Assembly: GCA_950295325.1 (NCBI GenBank)
Contig: OX485808.1
Location: 40,756,527 to 40,819,179, forward strand
DNA length: 62,653 nt
Direction: 5' to 3'
From: Polytrichum commune
Taxonomy: Eukaryota; Streptophyta; Polytrichopsida; Polytrichales; Polytrichaceae
Part shown: piece by piece, positions 10,524-23,313 of the stretch
How the letters are laid out: each line of letters opens with the position of its first letter
Numbering within the stretch: the first letter of the stretch is position 1
Position numbers and translations under genes: made by a program
Notes under the pieces: generated by a model
Database searches by the model: none
The model's input: only the letters and a program-made list of their open reading frames with translations
What the model was told of the DNA's origin: nothing

Positions 10524-11977
10524 TCGTAGAATATAAAACACTCAATTTCATTGCAAGATGGGATGATTAGCAAATCCAAATTGTGCATGTAGCCAATTTC
10601 TTATAAATCTCAATGCTCATATAATATCCTAGTCATTGTCAAATTGAAGATGAGTCCATTCTTATTGAATGCTCATTTAAGTCCCCCCCCCAAAAAATAA
10701 AATAAAATAATGTTCACTATTGAACCTTGAATGGTTAAAACTTTATGAGCATGTAGTCCAACATCTTTTGTACATATGTCTTTTGGCATCTGTTCTTAGA
10801 TTCACACCTAATCACACACCACTCAAATATAGGTGTCCATTGAAGATGAGTAACCCTTGGGTAACCAAAAATTTAGCCCAACTATTTTGTATAGAGGAAG
10901 GCTCGACACATAGGCCTTCCCATGCGTGGGGTGCCCAACTAGAGTTGCAATGCATTACAATTTGCCCTCCCCCCCCCCTTTCTTTGCCCTTGGTGATGTG
11001 CTACCCTAAATATGGTAGGAATTTTGACAATATAAGCAAGACAAAAAATGCTATTTAACACATAAAAATCCACGAGAGTGTTATAAGGTTGATGTATTAG
11101 ACTAATTGAATAGAGTGGGATATGACACAACCTATAAATAACGATAAGGTTAATGTCATGCGAGTATTTGAATCAAATAAACATTTTCAACTTGCAAAGC
11201 TCAAATTATTGACTTTGCTCTTCCTTTGTTCTATTTCAACCAATGAGTTATGTTTTTGTGCTTATTAAAGCCATCCAAAGGAATACGATTACTTTATATG
11301 GCTACCATTGTGCCATATGTTGTAGTAGTACCTTATGGATTTTGGCCAGTATTCAATTACTTTTCAAGATGCCAATTTATTTCACAAAATGGGACAATCC
11401 CCCCCTCCCCAACTCAAGATTTTGACTATTGCTAAAAACTATGATTATATATATACTCAATATGCGTAGTCTAAAATTGACATGACAAAGTACTAAGGTA
11501 GGTGTCTGAGTTGGATATCTTAGTTTACCTAGGCCTCTTAATAATTGAGGTAGAGGTGCCTAGTTCGGTTACTTATCTTGATTGAACACTTATATTTGAG
11601 CCAAATGTAGTTAGGCAACACTAACTCTGAGAACAAATACTGAAAAGACGTGTGTTTTGATACATATTAGACTACATGCTCAAATTATGATAACCATTCT
11701 AGAATCAATAATTGACGTGATTGGGGGAACCTCTTTGACCATATAATGAACACACTTCGATTTGGATTTGCCAACCATCTTGTACTATTCGCATGTTTCA
11801 TATCCTAGGAGGAGTAGGCGAGTTGGAAATATAACCATTAAAGACCCATCTACCTCACTCCCTATTACCCCGAATAATTTATAATCATTCCAAAGTCGTT
11901 TCCCAATGCTTGCGCTCAATGTTCGAGCCAGGGGTTTGGCTGGTAACAAAGGGAATCATGAGAAGTGGCTAGTGTGA
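10524..11977. other. AT-rich intergenic upstream of CHLD
   Basis: Homopolymer C runs (about 10682, 10970 and 11399) and AT-rich sequence. No gene was recognised. Confidence 0.4.
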
Positions 11978-11987
11978 TGACGTGGCA
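11978..11987 (+). promoter_or_regulatory. G-box-like ACGT element in the CHLD promoter
   Basis: TGACGTGGCA is a bZIP-type ACGT core found in many light-responsive plant promoters. It lies 176 bp upstream of the CHLD start, where such an element would be expected for a chlorophyll-synthesis gene. The evidence is the motif alone. Confidence 0.4.
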
Positions 11988-12162
11988 ATCACCCATTCGC
12001 CAAGCGGGGATAAGGAGCCCCCCCCCCCTTCCCCAAGCACGGGCGGCCCGGCCCGCGATACGCATCCCCTCGGAGACAACCCGTTTCTGTGAACTCCAGA
12101 GCCTCTTCGCTGAGCTCGCAGGAGCTCGTTCCCCTGCGCAAGATTGGATTGCATTTGCAGCT

Positions 12163-14517
12163 ATGGCGCAGAGCCTCTCCAATCTCCTTCTGCGCCCGCC
12201 TTCCCTCCCGCCTACGCTTGAATCCTCTCTACCTGCCTCCAGAGCCTCCCATTCACATTCCCTGTGCCGAATTGGCAGCAAAAATTGGCTCGGAGGTCCC
12301 CAGGTTGTTGCGTCGGAGCTTCTCAACCATGGCCATGGCCAGGGGTTGGGGTTAAGGCGCGAGGGGGTGTGGCGGTCGTGTCGAGCTGCGGCGACGGCGG
12401 AGGCTGCGCCTGTTGCCGGCAGCGTCAACAATGGAAGTGCTGCGGCGGTGGTGGAGGAGAGGTTGTACGGGAGGCAGTTCTTTCCGCTGGCAGCTGTGGT
12501 CGGGCAGGACGCAATTAAAGCTGCGTTGCTGCTGGGAGCGGTGGACGGATCGATAGGCGGAATTGCAATTGCCGGGAGACGGGGGACAGCGAAGACGGTG
12601 ATGGCAAGAGGATTGCACGCCATTTTACCTCCCATTGAAGTCGTGGTTGGGTCCATGGCGAATGCGGACCCGAATTGCCCTGAGGAGTGGGAAGGAGGGT
12701 TAGAGAAGCGCCTCGAGTACAACGACGACGGAAGTGTGAAGACGGAAGTTGTGAAAGCGCCGTTCATTCAGATTCCGCTGGGCGTGACGGAGGATCGTTT
12801 GTTAGGGTCTGTGGATGTGGAGGAGTCCGTGCGGACTGGAACTACCGTTTTCCAACCTGGCCTTCTCGCTGAAGCTCACCGTGGAGTGTTGTATGTGGAT
12901 GAACTTAATCTTTTGGACGAGGGAATTAGTAACTTGTTGTTGAATGTGTTGACGGATGGTGTGAATGTGGTGGAGCGGGAGGGGGTGAGTTTTCGGCACC
13001 CATGCCGGCCGCTGTTAATTGCCACATGGAACCCTGAGGAAGGGGAGGTTCGAGCTCACCTGCTTGACCGGATTGCCATTAACCTGTGTGCGGATTTGCC
13101 TTTGACATTTGACGATCGTGTGAACGCTGTGGAAATTGCAACGGACTTTCAGAATGTGGCTGCGAAGGTTCTCGGAGATGCCGCGGAGGCCACGGATGCG
13201 GTGAAGACGAATGTGACGTTGGCAAGGGAGTGGCTGAAGGATGTGGTTATTAGTAGGGAGCAAATGAAGTATTTGGTCATGGAAGCAATTCGGGGCGGAT
13301 GTCAGGGCCATAGACCGGAGCTTGCAGCTGTGAGAGTTGCAAAGGCTTTGGCAGCTGTGGAGGGACGTGATCGAGTGGGTGTGGATGATTTGAAGAAAGC
13401 TGTTGAGCTTGTAATTCTTCCACGGTCCATTTACATGGACACTCCGCCAGACCAGCAACCACCACCGCCCCCTCCACCTCCACCTCCGCAGAACCAAGAG
13501 GAGGATCAGGATGATAAAGAGGAAGAAGAGGATAAGGAAGAAGAGGAGGATCAGGAGGACAAGGAGGATCAGGAGAATGAAGTGCCCGAGGAGTTTATTT
13601 TTGATGCTGAAGGTGGTCTTGTTGACCCACAGATTTTGTTTTTTGCACAGCAGATGAACAGAAGGCGTGGTAAGGCAGGGCGTGCGAAGAATGTAATTTT
13701 CTCTGAGGACAGGGGTAGATACATCAAGCCCATGATCCCTAAGGGTCAAGTCAGGAGGCTTGCTGTGGATGCAACGTTGCGAGCAGCAGCACCGTATCAG
13801 AAACTGAGGAGGCAGAAGGCTGTGGAGATGGGAGAAGAAAGGAAGGTATATGTGGAACAGGGTGATATGAGGGCCAAGCGGATGGCCAGGAAGGCTGGAG
13901 CTTTGGTAATTTTTGTGGTGGATGCCAGTGGCAGTATGGCTCTCAACAGGATGAACAATGCGAAAGGTGCTGCAATGCAGCTCCTTGCAGACAGCTACAC
14001 AAGCAGAGACCAGGTTTCAATTATTCCATTCCGTGGAGACGCAGCAGAGGTTCTGCTTCCACCCTCTAGGTCAATTGCCATGGCGAGGAAGCGGTTGGAT
14101 AGACTGCCATGTGGTGGTGGATCCCCATTAGCACATGGATTGACAACGGCTGTACGCGTTGGCATGAACGCCGAGAAGAGTGGGGATGTTGGACGCATTA
14201 TGATTGTGGCCATCACAGATGGTAGGGCTAATGTTTCTCTGAAGAAGTCAAATGGTGATGAAGAGGCCAACAAACCAGATGCGCCGAGGCCCACACAAAA
14301 GGAGCTGAAGGATGAAATTTTGGATGTTGCCGGCAAGATCTACAAGTCAGGGATGTCTTTGCTGGTTATTGACACAGAAAACAAATTCATTTCGACTGGT
14401 TTTGCCAAGGAGGTAGCTCGAGTTGCACAAGGGAAGTACTACTACCTACCAAACGCCTCTGACGCCGTGGTGTCAGCTGCAACCAAGGAAGCGCTTACAG
14501 ACCTGAAGAGCCAGTAA
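12163..14517 (+). CDS. CHLD: Magnesium chelatase subunit D, chloroplast precursor, uninterrupted by introns
   Basis: Encodes 784 residues of the D subunit. With CHLI and CHLH it inserts Mg2+ into protoporphyrin IX, the first committed step of chlorophyll synthesis, in the plastid. The start is the ATG in GCAGCTATGGCG. Upstream codons in the same frame do not look like protein of this family. Residues 1 to about 95 are a Ser/Arg-rich transit peptide. The AAA+ domain spans about 100-420, with a Walker-A-like GRRGTAKT at 138-145 and a Walker-B-like [11 protein letters not shown] at 242-252. A polyproline run (433-442) and an acidic Asp/Glu linker (about 446-475) follow. The C-terminal von Willebrand A domain carries the MIDAS motif DASGS at 587-591 and AITDG at 683-687. 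The end ([11 protein letters not shown]..., LKSQ) is typical of plant CHLD. Angiosperm CHLD genes have many introns, so a single open frame is notable. Local GC is well above the flanks. Confidence 0.96.
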   Translation: MAQSLSNLLLRPPSLPPTLESSLPASRASHSHSLCRIGSKNWLGGPQVVASELLNHGHGQGLGLRREGVWRSCRAAATAEAAPVAGSVNNGSAAAVVEERLYGRQFFPLAAVVGQDAIKAALLLGAVDGSIGGIAIAGRRGTAKTVMARGLHAILPPIEVVVGSMANADPNCPEEWEGGLEKRLEYNDDGSVKTEVVKAPFIQIPLGVTEDRLLGSVDVEESVRTGTTVFQPGLLAEAHRGVLYVDELNLLDEGISNLLLNVLTDGVNVVEREGVSFRHPCRPLLIATWNPEEGEVRAHLLDRIAINLCADLPLTFDDRVNAVEIATDFQNVAAKVLGDAAEATDAVKTNVTLAREWLKDVVISREQMKYLVMEAIRGGCQGHRPELAAVRVAKALAAVEGRDRVGVDDLKKAVELVILPRSIYMDTPPDQQPPPPPPPPPPQNQEEDQDDKEEEEDKEEEEDQEDKEDQENEVPEEFIFDAEGGLVDPQILFFAQQMNRRRGKAGRAKNVIFSEDRGRYIKPMIPKGQVRRLAVDATLRAAAPYQKLRRQKAVEMGEERKVYVEQGDMRAKRMARKAGALVIFVVDASGSMALNRMNNAKGAAMQLLADSYTSRDQVSIIPFRGDAAEVLLPPSRSIAMARKRLDRLPCGGGSPLAHGLTTAVRVGMNAEKSGDVGRIMIVAITDGRANVSLKKSNGDEEANKPDAPRPTQKELKDEILDVAGKIYKSGMSLLVIDTENKFISTGFAKEVARVAQGKYYYLPNASDAVVSAATKEALTDLKSQ

Positions 14518-16418
14518 AAGGTTGTGAGTGTAATCTTGTGACCTTGATTGATTTTGTCCAGCCCAAAGAGGAAGTAGGAGGTAATCAGCATGCCTTGCCA
14601 TCTAGCAAGTGAGGCGAATGGAAGATCTTTGTCATGCATTCTCAAGATAAATTGTAACAGCACCGATGGTAGTATTAGTACAAGCTTATGGGTCACATGC
14701 CCACTCAGTAGCTTCAAAGGAGCTCAGATGTTAAGAGTTATAATTTGCATCATTTGTAGCATACTGTTCGTCAGCACACAGGGTAAGAAATGAATAGTTG
14801 CAATGCTAAAAAATCATCCAATTTTGCAGTTGAAAGTTTAAATCCAAATGGAGTGGTTTTAAAACCAAATGATTGAATGAGGGATACTGGCGTTTTCAAT
14901 TAGATCTTTTATTTGCATTCTGAGAAACGGTAAGTAGCATATTTACCAGGTGTTATCTTGGTTTCCAATCTGGATAATGAGAAGATCTCTATTAAGGCTT
15001 GTGCTGCCACTTAGAGCCTTGAGGGCAATCTACCTTGAGGGATTCAGTTGCATAATTTTGAAGCGCTATAGAAGATTTTGTTTAAAATAGACTGATCTCA
15101 GATAAAATAAACTGATCTCTATCACTGTTACTTGACCTGTCTTCAAATGATGTCTCTGGAGGCTTTTATGCCCAGGTTTGCCATTTGCACATGTGCTCTA
15201 CATGGGGGCTTGTAAAGTGAACTTGTGGTTGCTCAGAGTTTCAGGATAGGTGTGATACTTTGCACAGAATAATATTGTGTTGAGGGGATTTGCAAACAGA
15301 AAGTAGGATCCTATGCATTGTAGTGCACAGGGAATGTCATCTTTTGTTTCTGTTACAAATCTATAATCTTCTCAATGATCTACATGCTGTCAAGAAACGT
15401 ATAAAGGTGAATATATCTGAATCATGGAGCTAGCTGAAGTTTGCTCGGTAAAGGTGGTACCCCTTTGACCAACATTCAGATGATTGTCTCCAGCTGGAGT
15501 GGTACCGGTCCAAATCTTAAAGCATGAACCAAATGCCGGTAGGAAAGACTTTCATTGACTGAAAGGGACCAAAAGCATCGAGGTAATCTGCACTAAGGGG
15601 ACGATCTTGGGCGACCCTCTACTGGGTGTATTTAAGGTAGTAAAATGTGAACTAAAGAATGTGATAGTTGTTCGTTGTGATACTCAGCACAGAAGTAGAA
15701 GTTGACAAGCTACTGATGTACCTGGAATATTCACTGTTTGAGTAGGTTTTGTGAGCTTGCACTTTGAAGAGGAATAAAGTGAAGATGTGTAGTTGAGTGA
15801 ATTTAGACAATAGTTGGCAAGCATTCCATAAACATATCTGATTCTTATCTCAGTTGTGACATGATGGAAATACACTTGCCATGTTATTATCATTAATATT
15901 CAGGAATTTACTCAGCATGACTGAGTCGGTGGTTGTCACGAAGCCATGATCGATGTTCTTGGACGGAATGTGGTGTGATCAGTGTGAGTGCACTAAGACG
16001 TACATAATCCCTCAACGGTTCTGAGCTTTACGTATCATTTGCACACTCCTACTTTCAATCAGGCTGCAGTTCCATTAAATGCCATTGTTTATACTACAAT
16101 GAAGTAGATTACTGAGCACTCCTTCCAAATTATTAGATGATCAAGTCTCTACATCATAGAAAGTGTCCAGATGGGCTGGAATTCATGAGACTGGCCGAAG
16201 AAGTCATTGTGCACTAACAAATCTGCCTTTCGAGACTCCACACAGCGCCTCTGAGAGGCATGGAGGATTCTCAACTCTAGAGCTCAACTAATTTGTTAAA
16301 CGCAACAAGAAAGGAAGCACATATATTGTGTAGCACGGGCCTTTTTCTTTCATGTAATCCAAGGGTTTCCCCAAGAGCTACAAACATAAAATGCGTATAC
16401 GTCCATAAAACAATAGTC
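14518..16418. other. Tail-to-tail spacer between CHLD and fructokinase
   Basis: Contains the 3' ends of both convergent genes. No third gene was recognised. Confidence 0.45.
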
Positions 16419-16424
16419 TTTATT
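16419..16424 (-). terminator. AATAAA polyadenylation signal of fructokinase
   Basis: A perfect AATAAA on the minus strand about 90 nt beyond the fructokinase stop codon. Confidence 0.45.
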
Positions 16425-16513
16425 TGCAATTAATCACTCAACTTATATTCAAAATGCTTGTGACTTTACATATAATGGGCCGATTTCTCTGCAATTAATC
16501 ACACCCTGATTAA

Positions 16514-17488
16514 TTAGTAAAGAGTGGCTCGGTTGATCAGCTTCTCTGCAGTCTCGGTGTCTGGAAGAGCAGGGATTGCACCGCGCTCAGTGGTGGTGAT
16601 GGCCCCACACGCGTTGGCAAACCGCAACGCATCTCGCAACTTGGGCTCGTCGGAGATGAGCTTCTGGTCTTGAATAAGCTTCCTCAGAAACCCAGCCACA
16701 AAAGCATCCCCTGCACCTGTGGTGTCCACGGTCGCAACCTTGAAGGAGTCCACCTGCCCCTTGAACTTGGCCGTGTAGTATCGGCACCCATCGGCACCGT
16801 CGGTGACAAGGAGCAGCTTCAGCTTCTCATGCCATAGCATCGACATCACCACCTCGTCGTCTTTTTCATCTCTACCTTCCGTCAAGAACTTCACCTCCTC
16901 GTCCGACACCTTGATGATGTCGGCCTCCTTCCAGATGCTCAGGATGCCCTCCCGCGCGGCCGTGGGCGACGGCCACAACGGCAGCCTAAGGTTTGGGTCA
17001 TACGACAGCAACGCGCCTCCTTCTCTCGCGACGCGCATGGCCGCCATGTGCGTTGCCCGCGTGGGCTCCGAGATCAGTGAGATTGAGCCATAATGGAACA
17101 CTTGCGCGGATCGGATCAAGCCCTCGTCGAGCTCGTGTGGCTCCATCAACATGTCAGCGCTCGGGTTTCTGTAGAACATGAACTCGCGCTCGCCCCCCGC
17201 GAGCAACGTGACGAATGCCAACGCCGTGCGGGCGTGCAAATCGAACCGCACACCACTCACGTCGACGCCTTGATTCTTCAGCACGTTCACGAGCATGTGG
17301 CCAAACTCGTCCTCGCCAACCTTGCCCACAAAGGCCGATCGGCCTCCAAGCTTGCTGAACCCGACGGCTACATTCGCCGGCGCTCCGCCTGGCGCTTTTT
17401 TGAAGGCCGGCGCGTCCGCTAGCGACAAACCATTCACAGTCGGCACAAAATCGATCAAGAGCTCACCAAATGCAACGATTTCTGCCAT
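16514..17488 (-). CDS. FRK: Fructokinase (pfkB family), intronless
   Basis: 324 residues, the normal length for plant cytosolic fructokinases, which phosphorylate fructose to fructose-6-phosphate with ATP. The N-terminus [20 protein letters not shown] has no transit peptide, which suggests a cytosolic enzyme. The substrate-side GG motif is in [11 protein letters not shown] (32-42). The RNPSADMLM segment (107-115) and the [13 protein letters not shown] block (162-174) are typical of plant FRKs. The catalytic Asp is D261 in the pfkB signature [15 protein letters not shown] (254-268). The last residues match family ends. No intron interrupts it. It converges with CHLD. A TATA-like box lies about 65 bp upstream of the start. 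A decayed fragment of a homologue lies at about 1280-1665. Confidence 0.95.
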   Translation of the reverse strand: MAEIVAFGELLIDFVPTVNGLSLADAPAFKKAPGGAPANVAVGFSKLGGRSAFVGKVGEDEFGHMLVNVLKNQGVDVSGVRFDLHARTALAFVTLLAGGEREFMFYRNPSADMLMEPHELDEGLIRSAQVFHYGSISLISEPTRATHMAAMRVAREGGALLSYDPNLRLPLWPSPTAAREGILSIWKEADIIKVSDEEVKFLTEGRDEKDDEVVMSMLWHEKLKLLLVTDGADGCRYYTAKFKGQVDSFKVATVDTTGAGDAFVAGFLRKLIQDQKLISDEPKLRDALRFANACGAITTTERGAIPALPDTETAEKLINRATLY

Positions 17489-17550
17489 GCTAGCAGCTGG
17501 GATGCAAAAATTGGAACTAGTTTCAATATATCAGGAATGCGCTGAGGCAA

Positions 17551-17602
17551 TATATATGAGAATGACAAGAGAGCTGCACAGAGAGAGAGAGAGCGAGAGC
17601 TC
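17551..17602 (-). promoter_or_regulatory. TATA-like box and GA/CT tract of the fructokinase promoter
   Basis: On the minus strand CTCATATATATTGCC holds a TATATAT box (17551-17557) about 65 bp before the start codon. A CT repeat just upstream of it (17577-17602) could be a core-promoter pyrimidine element. Confidence 0.45.
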
Positions 17603-20600
17603 TTGATAAGTGTTTATTCCATGTTAATTATACTGCAAGTCGAGTGTTTGACAAGAGTTTATCTACAGGGATAATGGAGAGTGGAAGTAATCCTTCAGTT
17701 TCCAGATTATATAGTGCGTTGTGGATAAAAGCAAAAAGTAAAGTAAAAGCTGAACTGAAAAGAACGAGTCGTCTCGAGAGGAGCCTTTAAAGTAACAGTT
17801 ATTGTAACATTCTCGAGAGGAAGTCGAGTTTGAAGTAAAAGATATTTAACATTCTCGAAAGGAATTCTTTGATAAAGTGAGTATACACTTAGCAAACTAG
17901 CAGAATCACAAGCACTATGAAAATCGATTGATCAATATGCAAACTGTTTTTATTTTTTAAAATTAATATTCAATAAAATAATTCAATAATCAAATTTAAT
18001 AAATAAATAAAGATAATAAAGATAATTTAAAGATTTAAATTGAAATATATGAAATATTTAAGCAGTGATATTCAGTATAAATTATTTAAGTTATTGATAT
18101 TGATATTAAATATCAATGGTTATATTTAAATATAATATTTTCGCTATAATAAATAAAATATTAATAATTTTTATTAATAATTTTCAAATTTTCAAAAAAA
18201 TATTAGTTGAGTTAGCTTAGTTTTTAGTAGGTTATACATTTACTTATGCCACTTTCTTAATTGCCTCCTCATAAGTTTTTAATTAAAATTTGAAATGTAA
18301 ATTAATTAAATATTATTTAAAGATTTTATGAAACAAATCTAGGCTGCAAGCTTCTTGTAGACATTTGCCACCAATCTGATCAAGCGGAACAATTTTTCTT
18401 TTAGGTACACTTTTTCTTTGTGGTATTCCCCCTTTTGCTTGTTTTTGGTCTAAAGATGAGATGATTACAAATAGTTGGAACTTATATTTTCCAATCTTTG
18501 GATGGATAGCTTGGATTATTGTAAGACCAACATCTTTCTATATGTTTTGTATTTATTTTCTTAATTTTGAAGATAATTACTAAAAAAAACTATTCATGTA
18601 TTTTTACAATATTTATTCGTTTAAAATTGAATATCTGATTCTTTTATTTTTTAGTATTTTTATAAAATCCTAAAGAACATGACCTTATAAGGCCTTTTTT
18701 ATATACCGGAGCTTTTTAACTTGTTTAAGACATTTATAAGCTCTAGCAGGTAATTCCAATTGATCAATAACAATACATCTAAATGTGATTTCTTTTGTTA
18801 GTTTGTCAGAAACTAGAAAAAAAAAAAAAAAATCACGCCTCCCTTTGTTTTGGAGATGCTTTCTGGGGAAACAAAGGAGATTGCTATTGTTACCATTTCA
18901 ATGTTGGCTATTCGCCACTTGGGACGGTGGTATGTTTCAAGGGTTGGGTTGTTCTAACATCAATATTAAATCTCTCAGCTTGGAAGATACATCATTGTAA
19001 AATAGTTTTTAAAAATTTAAATGGAATTTTACAAAAATGATATGTTTGCTATTTTAAATGTTCATTAAATTAAAAGCTTAAAGTTAATATTGAATCCTTT
19101 CTAATTGATTACAAGCCTTGAAGATAATCATGATTATAACTAGGTTTGGTGTCTAAGCTCGTGACTTGGTACAACATGCATTCAACATCATATGATTGGC
19201 AGCAGCGGAATCAACTCCATGGGTCTAAAACTTATTGTTTTTCACTATCACTACAAGAAATTCTAGAGTGTTTTTTGACATTGAAATAAAATGTTTGATG
19301 TTTATTGGTGTAAACAAAACCCACCATTTTTGCTGTATTGTAAAGGTTTTGTAGTAAGATAGAATTATTTGTTTCAAATCAATGTGGCAATTTGGAACAA
19401 TAACGACAAAAGATGCTTGTCATATACTCCACAATGAACAATTGTAGAGGGGAGTGGATGATGAGCTATGATGGCAAGGTGACATTCATCAACTGTTGTC
19501 TGTTATGGCACATAATTAATTTGCTCTATAGAACATGCATTGGATAAAATGTACTCTGTATAGATAGAAAAGCGTGAGAGTTCTTGGAAGTACCCTCCAC
19601 TTAAATGAGTAGTTGGTTTTGGACATATCTGATTTGTAAACCGGTATTTATTGCCTACAAAATACCAAATCATGTCAATATCCATTGAATCCATTCCTCT
19701 TTATACAGGGCACAAATAGTTTCAATCACTCATCAATAAATCATCCTTCAAGCAAAGCCTCATGCATGTTCGTATCACCTCATTCTACGGTCTTTACAAG
19801 TGTGCTTTGAACATTTACTAATATTCAACCATGATTGGTCGCTCGTGTCCAAGTGCAAGTGATTTACTTGTTCTGTACAAAGGCAAACTTAAGACTCCAA
19901 TATGGCATGGCGTATATCCACATTGCTATATATTGGTGAAAGAAGAGTGTACACATCATAACTCAATCATTCAATTTTCATCCATTTTGCATGTATTATA
20001 TGTGAATATACTCATTTTCTTTTAAAAAAAATTCATGTATAATTTTTGTCATACTAATTTCTTTCTACCTCAAACCTAAAGTGGGGGTTTTCCCCTTATG
20101 CTAAATTATATATAATCACATGTTTCGTAATTTAAGTAGGCTATGGTAGATCCAAAGTTTCTACAAATTTTCTTGCCAATGAATACAAAACACCCTCTAG
20201 TACATGACCCATTCCACACGCAATGGTGATGCATCAATTTTTATGTATTTAACTTTGGTTTGTGTACGTCAAATCAACATGCTTGGAGTCTGCTGCAAGA
20301 GAAACTTTATGAGGACAATGTCCTAAAATTCAAGATCAAGATTGGAATGATGTGCACGTCGCCAATGACTGCATGATGAGTTATCTCGTTTGTGGAGACG
20401 ATCGTTGTTGCTTGCACAAGAGGGAAAGTATATTTTCCAGATGATCCAGTGCCAGAGCGGGAGGGAGGCCTCGCCAGTGTCTTTAAGATGAATCTACTTC
20501 AACATTTTTGCAGCCTGGGATAATTCTCTCTTCATCCTCAGCTTCTTTTGTCTGCTTTCATTGAGGTACTCACTGTCCAACTCGGTGGATTATAATTCCT

Positions 20601-20702
20601 AACATCCTCGCAAAATGTTTGATGTGTTTCGAGGTGTGTGATAGTAGCTAGAGTGCATGAATGATGCCGTTTCTCGAATTTTGCATTGAAGAAATATACA
20701 TG
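17603..20702. other. AT-rich intergenic region
   Basis: A very AT-rich stretch (17940-18330) and an A homopolymer near 18818. No gene or clear mobile element was recognised in about 3 kb. Near 20529-20600 a CTCTTCATCCTCAGCTTCTT segment resembles sequence upstream of SPH4 (22995) and SPH6 (27800). Confidence 0.4.
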
Positions 20703-21715
20703 GAGCTCTGAGTTTTATAAATTGTCTCTTAATCCACTATGGAATCCCAATTTCGGACGCCATTGTCAGGGCTGAGTGCTTGTCCAGGTTACATATGATG
20801 ATGGGATCAGTGAATTGTTCAATTGACGAGAAAATACATCCAACCATAATGCAAGTGTGCTTTACAGTGCATGGTTTTGGTTGCAAATTAATCTCAGGTA
20901 GCATGCCATTAGCTCCAATTAAGAAGCCGTGGCTGTTTCTGTTGAAAGTGTCTGCATCAGAATAATGAGCTTTATAAATTGTCTCATACTCCAGTTTGGA
21001 ATCCAAAGTCTGGATGCCATCGTCAGGGCTGAGTGCTTGTCCAGGTTACATATGATAGTCAATTGGTAAGCTTGTTCAATTGACGAAAAAATATATGCAA
21101 CAATAATGCAAGTCTGCAGTACATTGCTTGTTTTTGGATGCAATTCTCAGGTAGCTACCCTCAGCTCCATTGAGTTAGCCGTGACTGTTTTTTCTGAAGA
21201 GTGTCTGCATGAGAATGATGAAAATGGAGGTCTCAGTTTTATAGATTGCCTTTAAATCTACTTTGGAGGTTAAAGTCTGGATGCCATGGTCAGAGCTGAG
21301 TGCTTGTCCAGGTTACATATGGGAATAGAACCAGTGAGATCGTTCAATAGATGAAAGAATACAGGCAATCATAATGCAGGTCTTCTGCATATTTCTTCTT
21401 TGGTTGGAGACCCCAAGTAGCCGTGCGTGTTCAATTTGCTGAAGAGTTCCTGCACAGAACAATGAAAATGGAGCTCTGAATTTTTTAGATTGTCTTTGAA
21501 TCCACTATGGAATCCGAAGTCTGAATAATATTTTCAGGGCTGCGTGCTTGTCCAGGTTACATAAGGTGATTATATCAATAAGGTTTCCCAATTGATGAAA
21601 AAACACATGCACCTGTTCTTGGTTGCAAATCTCAGGTAGCTGTCATTATACATCGACACCTCCAATGAGCTTGCCGTGACTGTTTAATTTGCTGTATTGT
21701 GTGATCTGCTTCAGA
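20703..21715 (+). repeat. Four-unit tandem array ending at the SPH3 start codon
   Basis: Units begin near 20703, 20968, 21226 and 21470 (GGAGCTCTGAGTTTTATAAA and variants) with a period of 244-265 bp. Each carries GGCTGAGTGCTTGTCCAGGT (about 20770, 21034, 21295, 21540). Several units end in GAATGATGAAAATGG-like sequence, which resembles the real SPH3 start AGAATGATGGTGATGATGAA. The repeated module therefore appears to be promoter/leader plus the first codons. The last unit runs directly into the coding sequence. Confidence 0.85.
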
Positions 21716-22216
21716 ATGATGGTGATGATGAAAATGCATCAGCTCCTGGTGCTTACCTTCGTAACCCTAGCGGCGATGTCGGGCATCATGTCGACACCGA
21801 TCACATTCCACAAACCTGTGACGATCACCAACAATGTGGGCGGGCCCATCACGGTGGAATGTTCGTCGAAGGACGACGACCTCGGCATCAAGTTCCTTCC
21901 CAACACGCAAACCTACATCCTGAACTTCAAGCCGAACTACTTTGGCACCACCTTGTTCTGGTGCAACTTCATGTGGCAGCAGCGCAGGGCGCATGTGGTG
22001 GTCTGGCAAGGCTCTGGGGCCATGGGAGTGGATCCGATGCCATGTAAATACTGTGTGTGGGATGTGAGGGCCGATGGCTTCTACCGAGCCGAAGCAGGGC
22101 AGCCGCTGAAACGCGTCCAGTTCTGGATTTACCCGCCGCAAGGTACACTTGCCGGCACCGAATACAAAGGACCTGTGGAAAAAGGAGATGATCCATTCAT
22201 GGAAGAACAGCACTAG
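21716..22216 (+). CDS. S-protein homologue SPH3 (plant self-incompatibility S1 family), secreted
   Basis: 166 residues starting at the ATG in AGAATGATGGTG. The first 27 or so residues (MMVMMKMHQLLVLTFVTLAA) are a signal peptide. The mature SPH domain is the best preserved of the cluster: VTITNNVGGPITVECSSKDD, DLGIKFLPNTQTYILNF, NYFGTTLFWCNFMWQQRRAH, PCKYCVWDVRADGFYRAEAG. Four cysteines (ECS, FWC, PC, YC) fit the family's two disulphides. The product should be exported to the apoplast and act as a small extracellular protein. No function is known for most members. There is no intron. The C-terminal tail is short and acidic (EKGDDPFMEEQH). A four-unit tandem array abuts the start. Confidence 0.92.
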   Translation: MMVMMKMHQLLVLTFVTLAAMSGIMSTPITFHKPVTITNNVGGPITVECSSKDDDLGIKFLPNTQTYILNFKPNYFGTTLFWCNFMWQQRRAHVVVWQGSGAMGVDPMPCKYCVWDVRADGFYRAEAGQPLKRVQFWIYPPQGTLAGTEYKGPVEKGDDPFMEEQH

Positions 22217-23313
22217 CTGTTGCATCGCATCTTCCGCACAAAATTCTTAAAGGTTAAGTTACGCTAATTGGTGTTTATTCGTCTCCTGCGGTTGGAACTA
22301 TGAAAGTCACGATTGATCAGTGGCCGTGTTTGCAGATTGCAGTCACCCTCTACAGAGTCAAGTCTTATAAATGTAACCCTAGTGATTTGACTCAATTGGA
22401 TGGGTTTCGGTGATATTTGTTTGCTCCTACTGTAATCAAGGAATGCGCCCTTGTTCTTTGACTGGATTGCCTTACATGAAGAAGCTGTGTATCTTGCTGT
22501 GTATCCTGGCCATGGCCTTCACTGTAAGCCCCAAATCTTGATTAGGGAGACCAGGGATCTGAATCTTTGTGCAGTTGTTGCAGAACAAGATATGATGATA
22601 TTATCAGATAATCACTGACATAATCAGCCATGTAACAAGAAAATATCTGTAACTGGAGACAAGCTTGAAAGGTGAGATGCACGCCAGATATTTTGGATAC
22701 TCCAGACAAAGTTGATGTATCACAACAACATGTCTTCTCGTAAAGGCAACTCCAAGACAACTGGTGCAAAATTGTCAGCCCTTTATCATGCTACATTGGT
22801 TCAGAAGTTAGATATGTGTATAAGGAACAGATCAAAGTTGTGTCTGTCGACAGCAAATGAAGTAAAATTGGCGTGGCCGTTACATCGTGGTCGGAGATGA
22901 TACTCTTTAGATTTAATTTTTTCTGGCGCGGTCAGGAACCCTGGATGTTCTATAAAGAAGGTTCACATTAAAGGAACGTCTTCAGCTTTATGCAGTGGCT
23001 TCTCTTCATCTTCAGCTTCTCTTGCCTACTCTCATTGAGGCAGTGTCGTCCAACTCCGTAATTCTCTACAGCACTTGCAGATTGCAAGGTTTAAGGTTTG
23101 TAGTTTCCGCATGATAGAATGGAGGCTGCAATATGCCATTGCTCCAATTTCGGTTTACAAAAGCACCAGAAATTTGCAGAATTCCAGTTACGAACACATA
23201 ATGCTTTGAAATCTGAGAGTCAACTTTGTGCTTTGACACTCTGTATTACTTGTTGCCCGTACTCCAAGATCCACACATGCATCGTCTTTAAATCCACTTT
23301 GCACGATCGCAAT
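22217..23313. other. Intergenic between SPH3 and SPH4
   Basis: No gene. The segment 22980-23080 (CTTCTCTTGCCTACTCTCAT and neighbours) is shared in diverged form with 20529-20600 and 27795-27850. It may be an ancestral SPH upstream module. Confidence 0.4.

Noticed and set aside
11965-12162. Extension of the CHLD frame by 66 residues to an earlier ATG
   Set aside because: The extra codons are Pro/Arg-rich promoter sequence that includes a G-box-like element. The ATG at 12163 has better context and starts a normal transit peptide.
11916-13749. Long minus-strand reading frames opposite CHLD (11916-12767 and 13015-13749)
   Set aside because: They mirror the codon pattern of CHLD and encode low-complexity sequence with no family resemblance.
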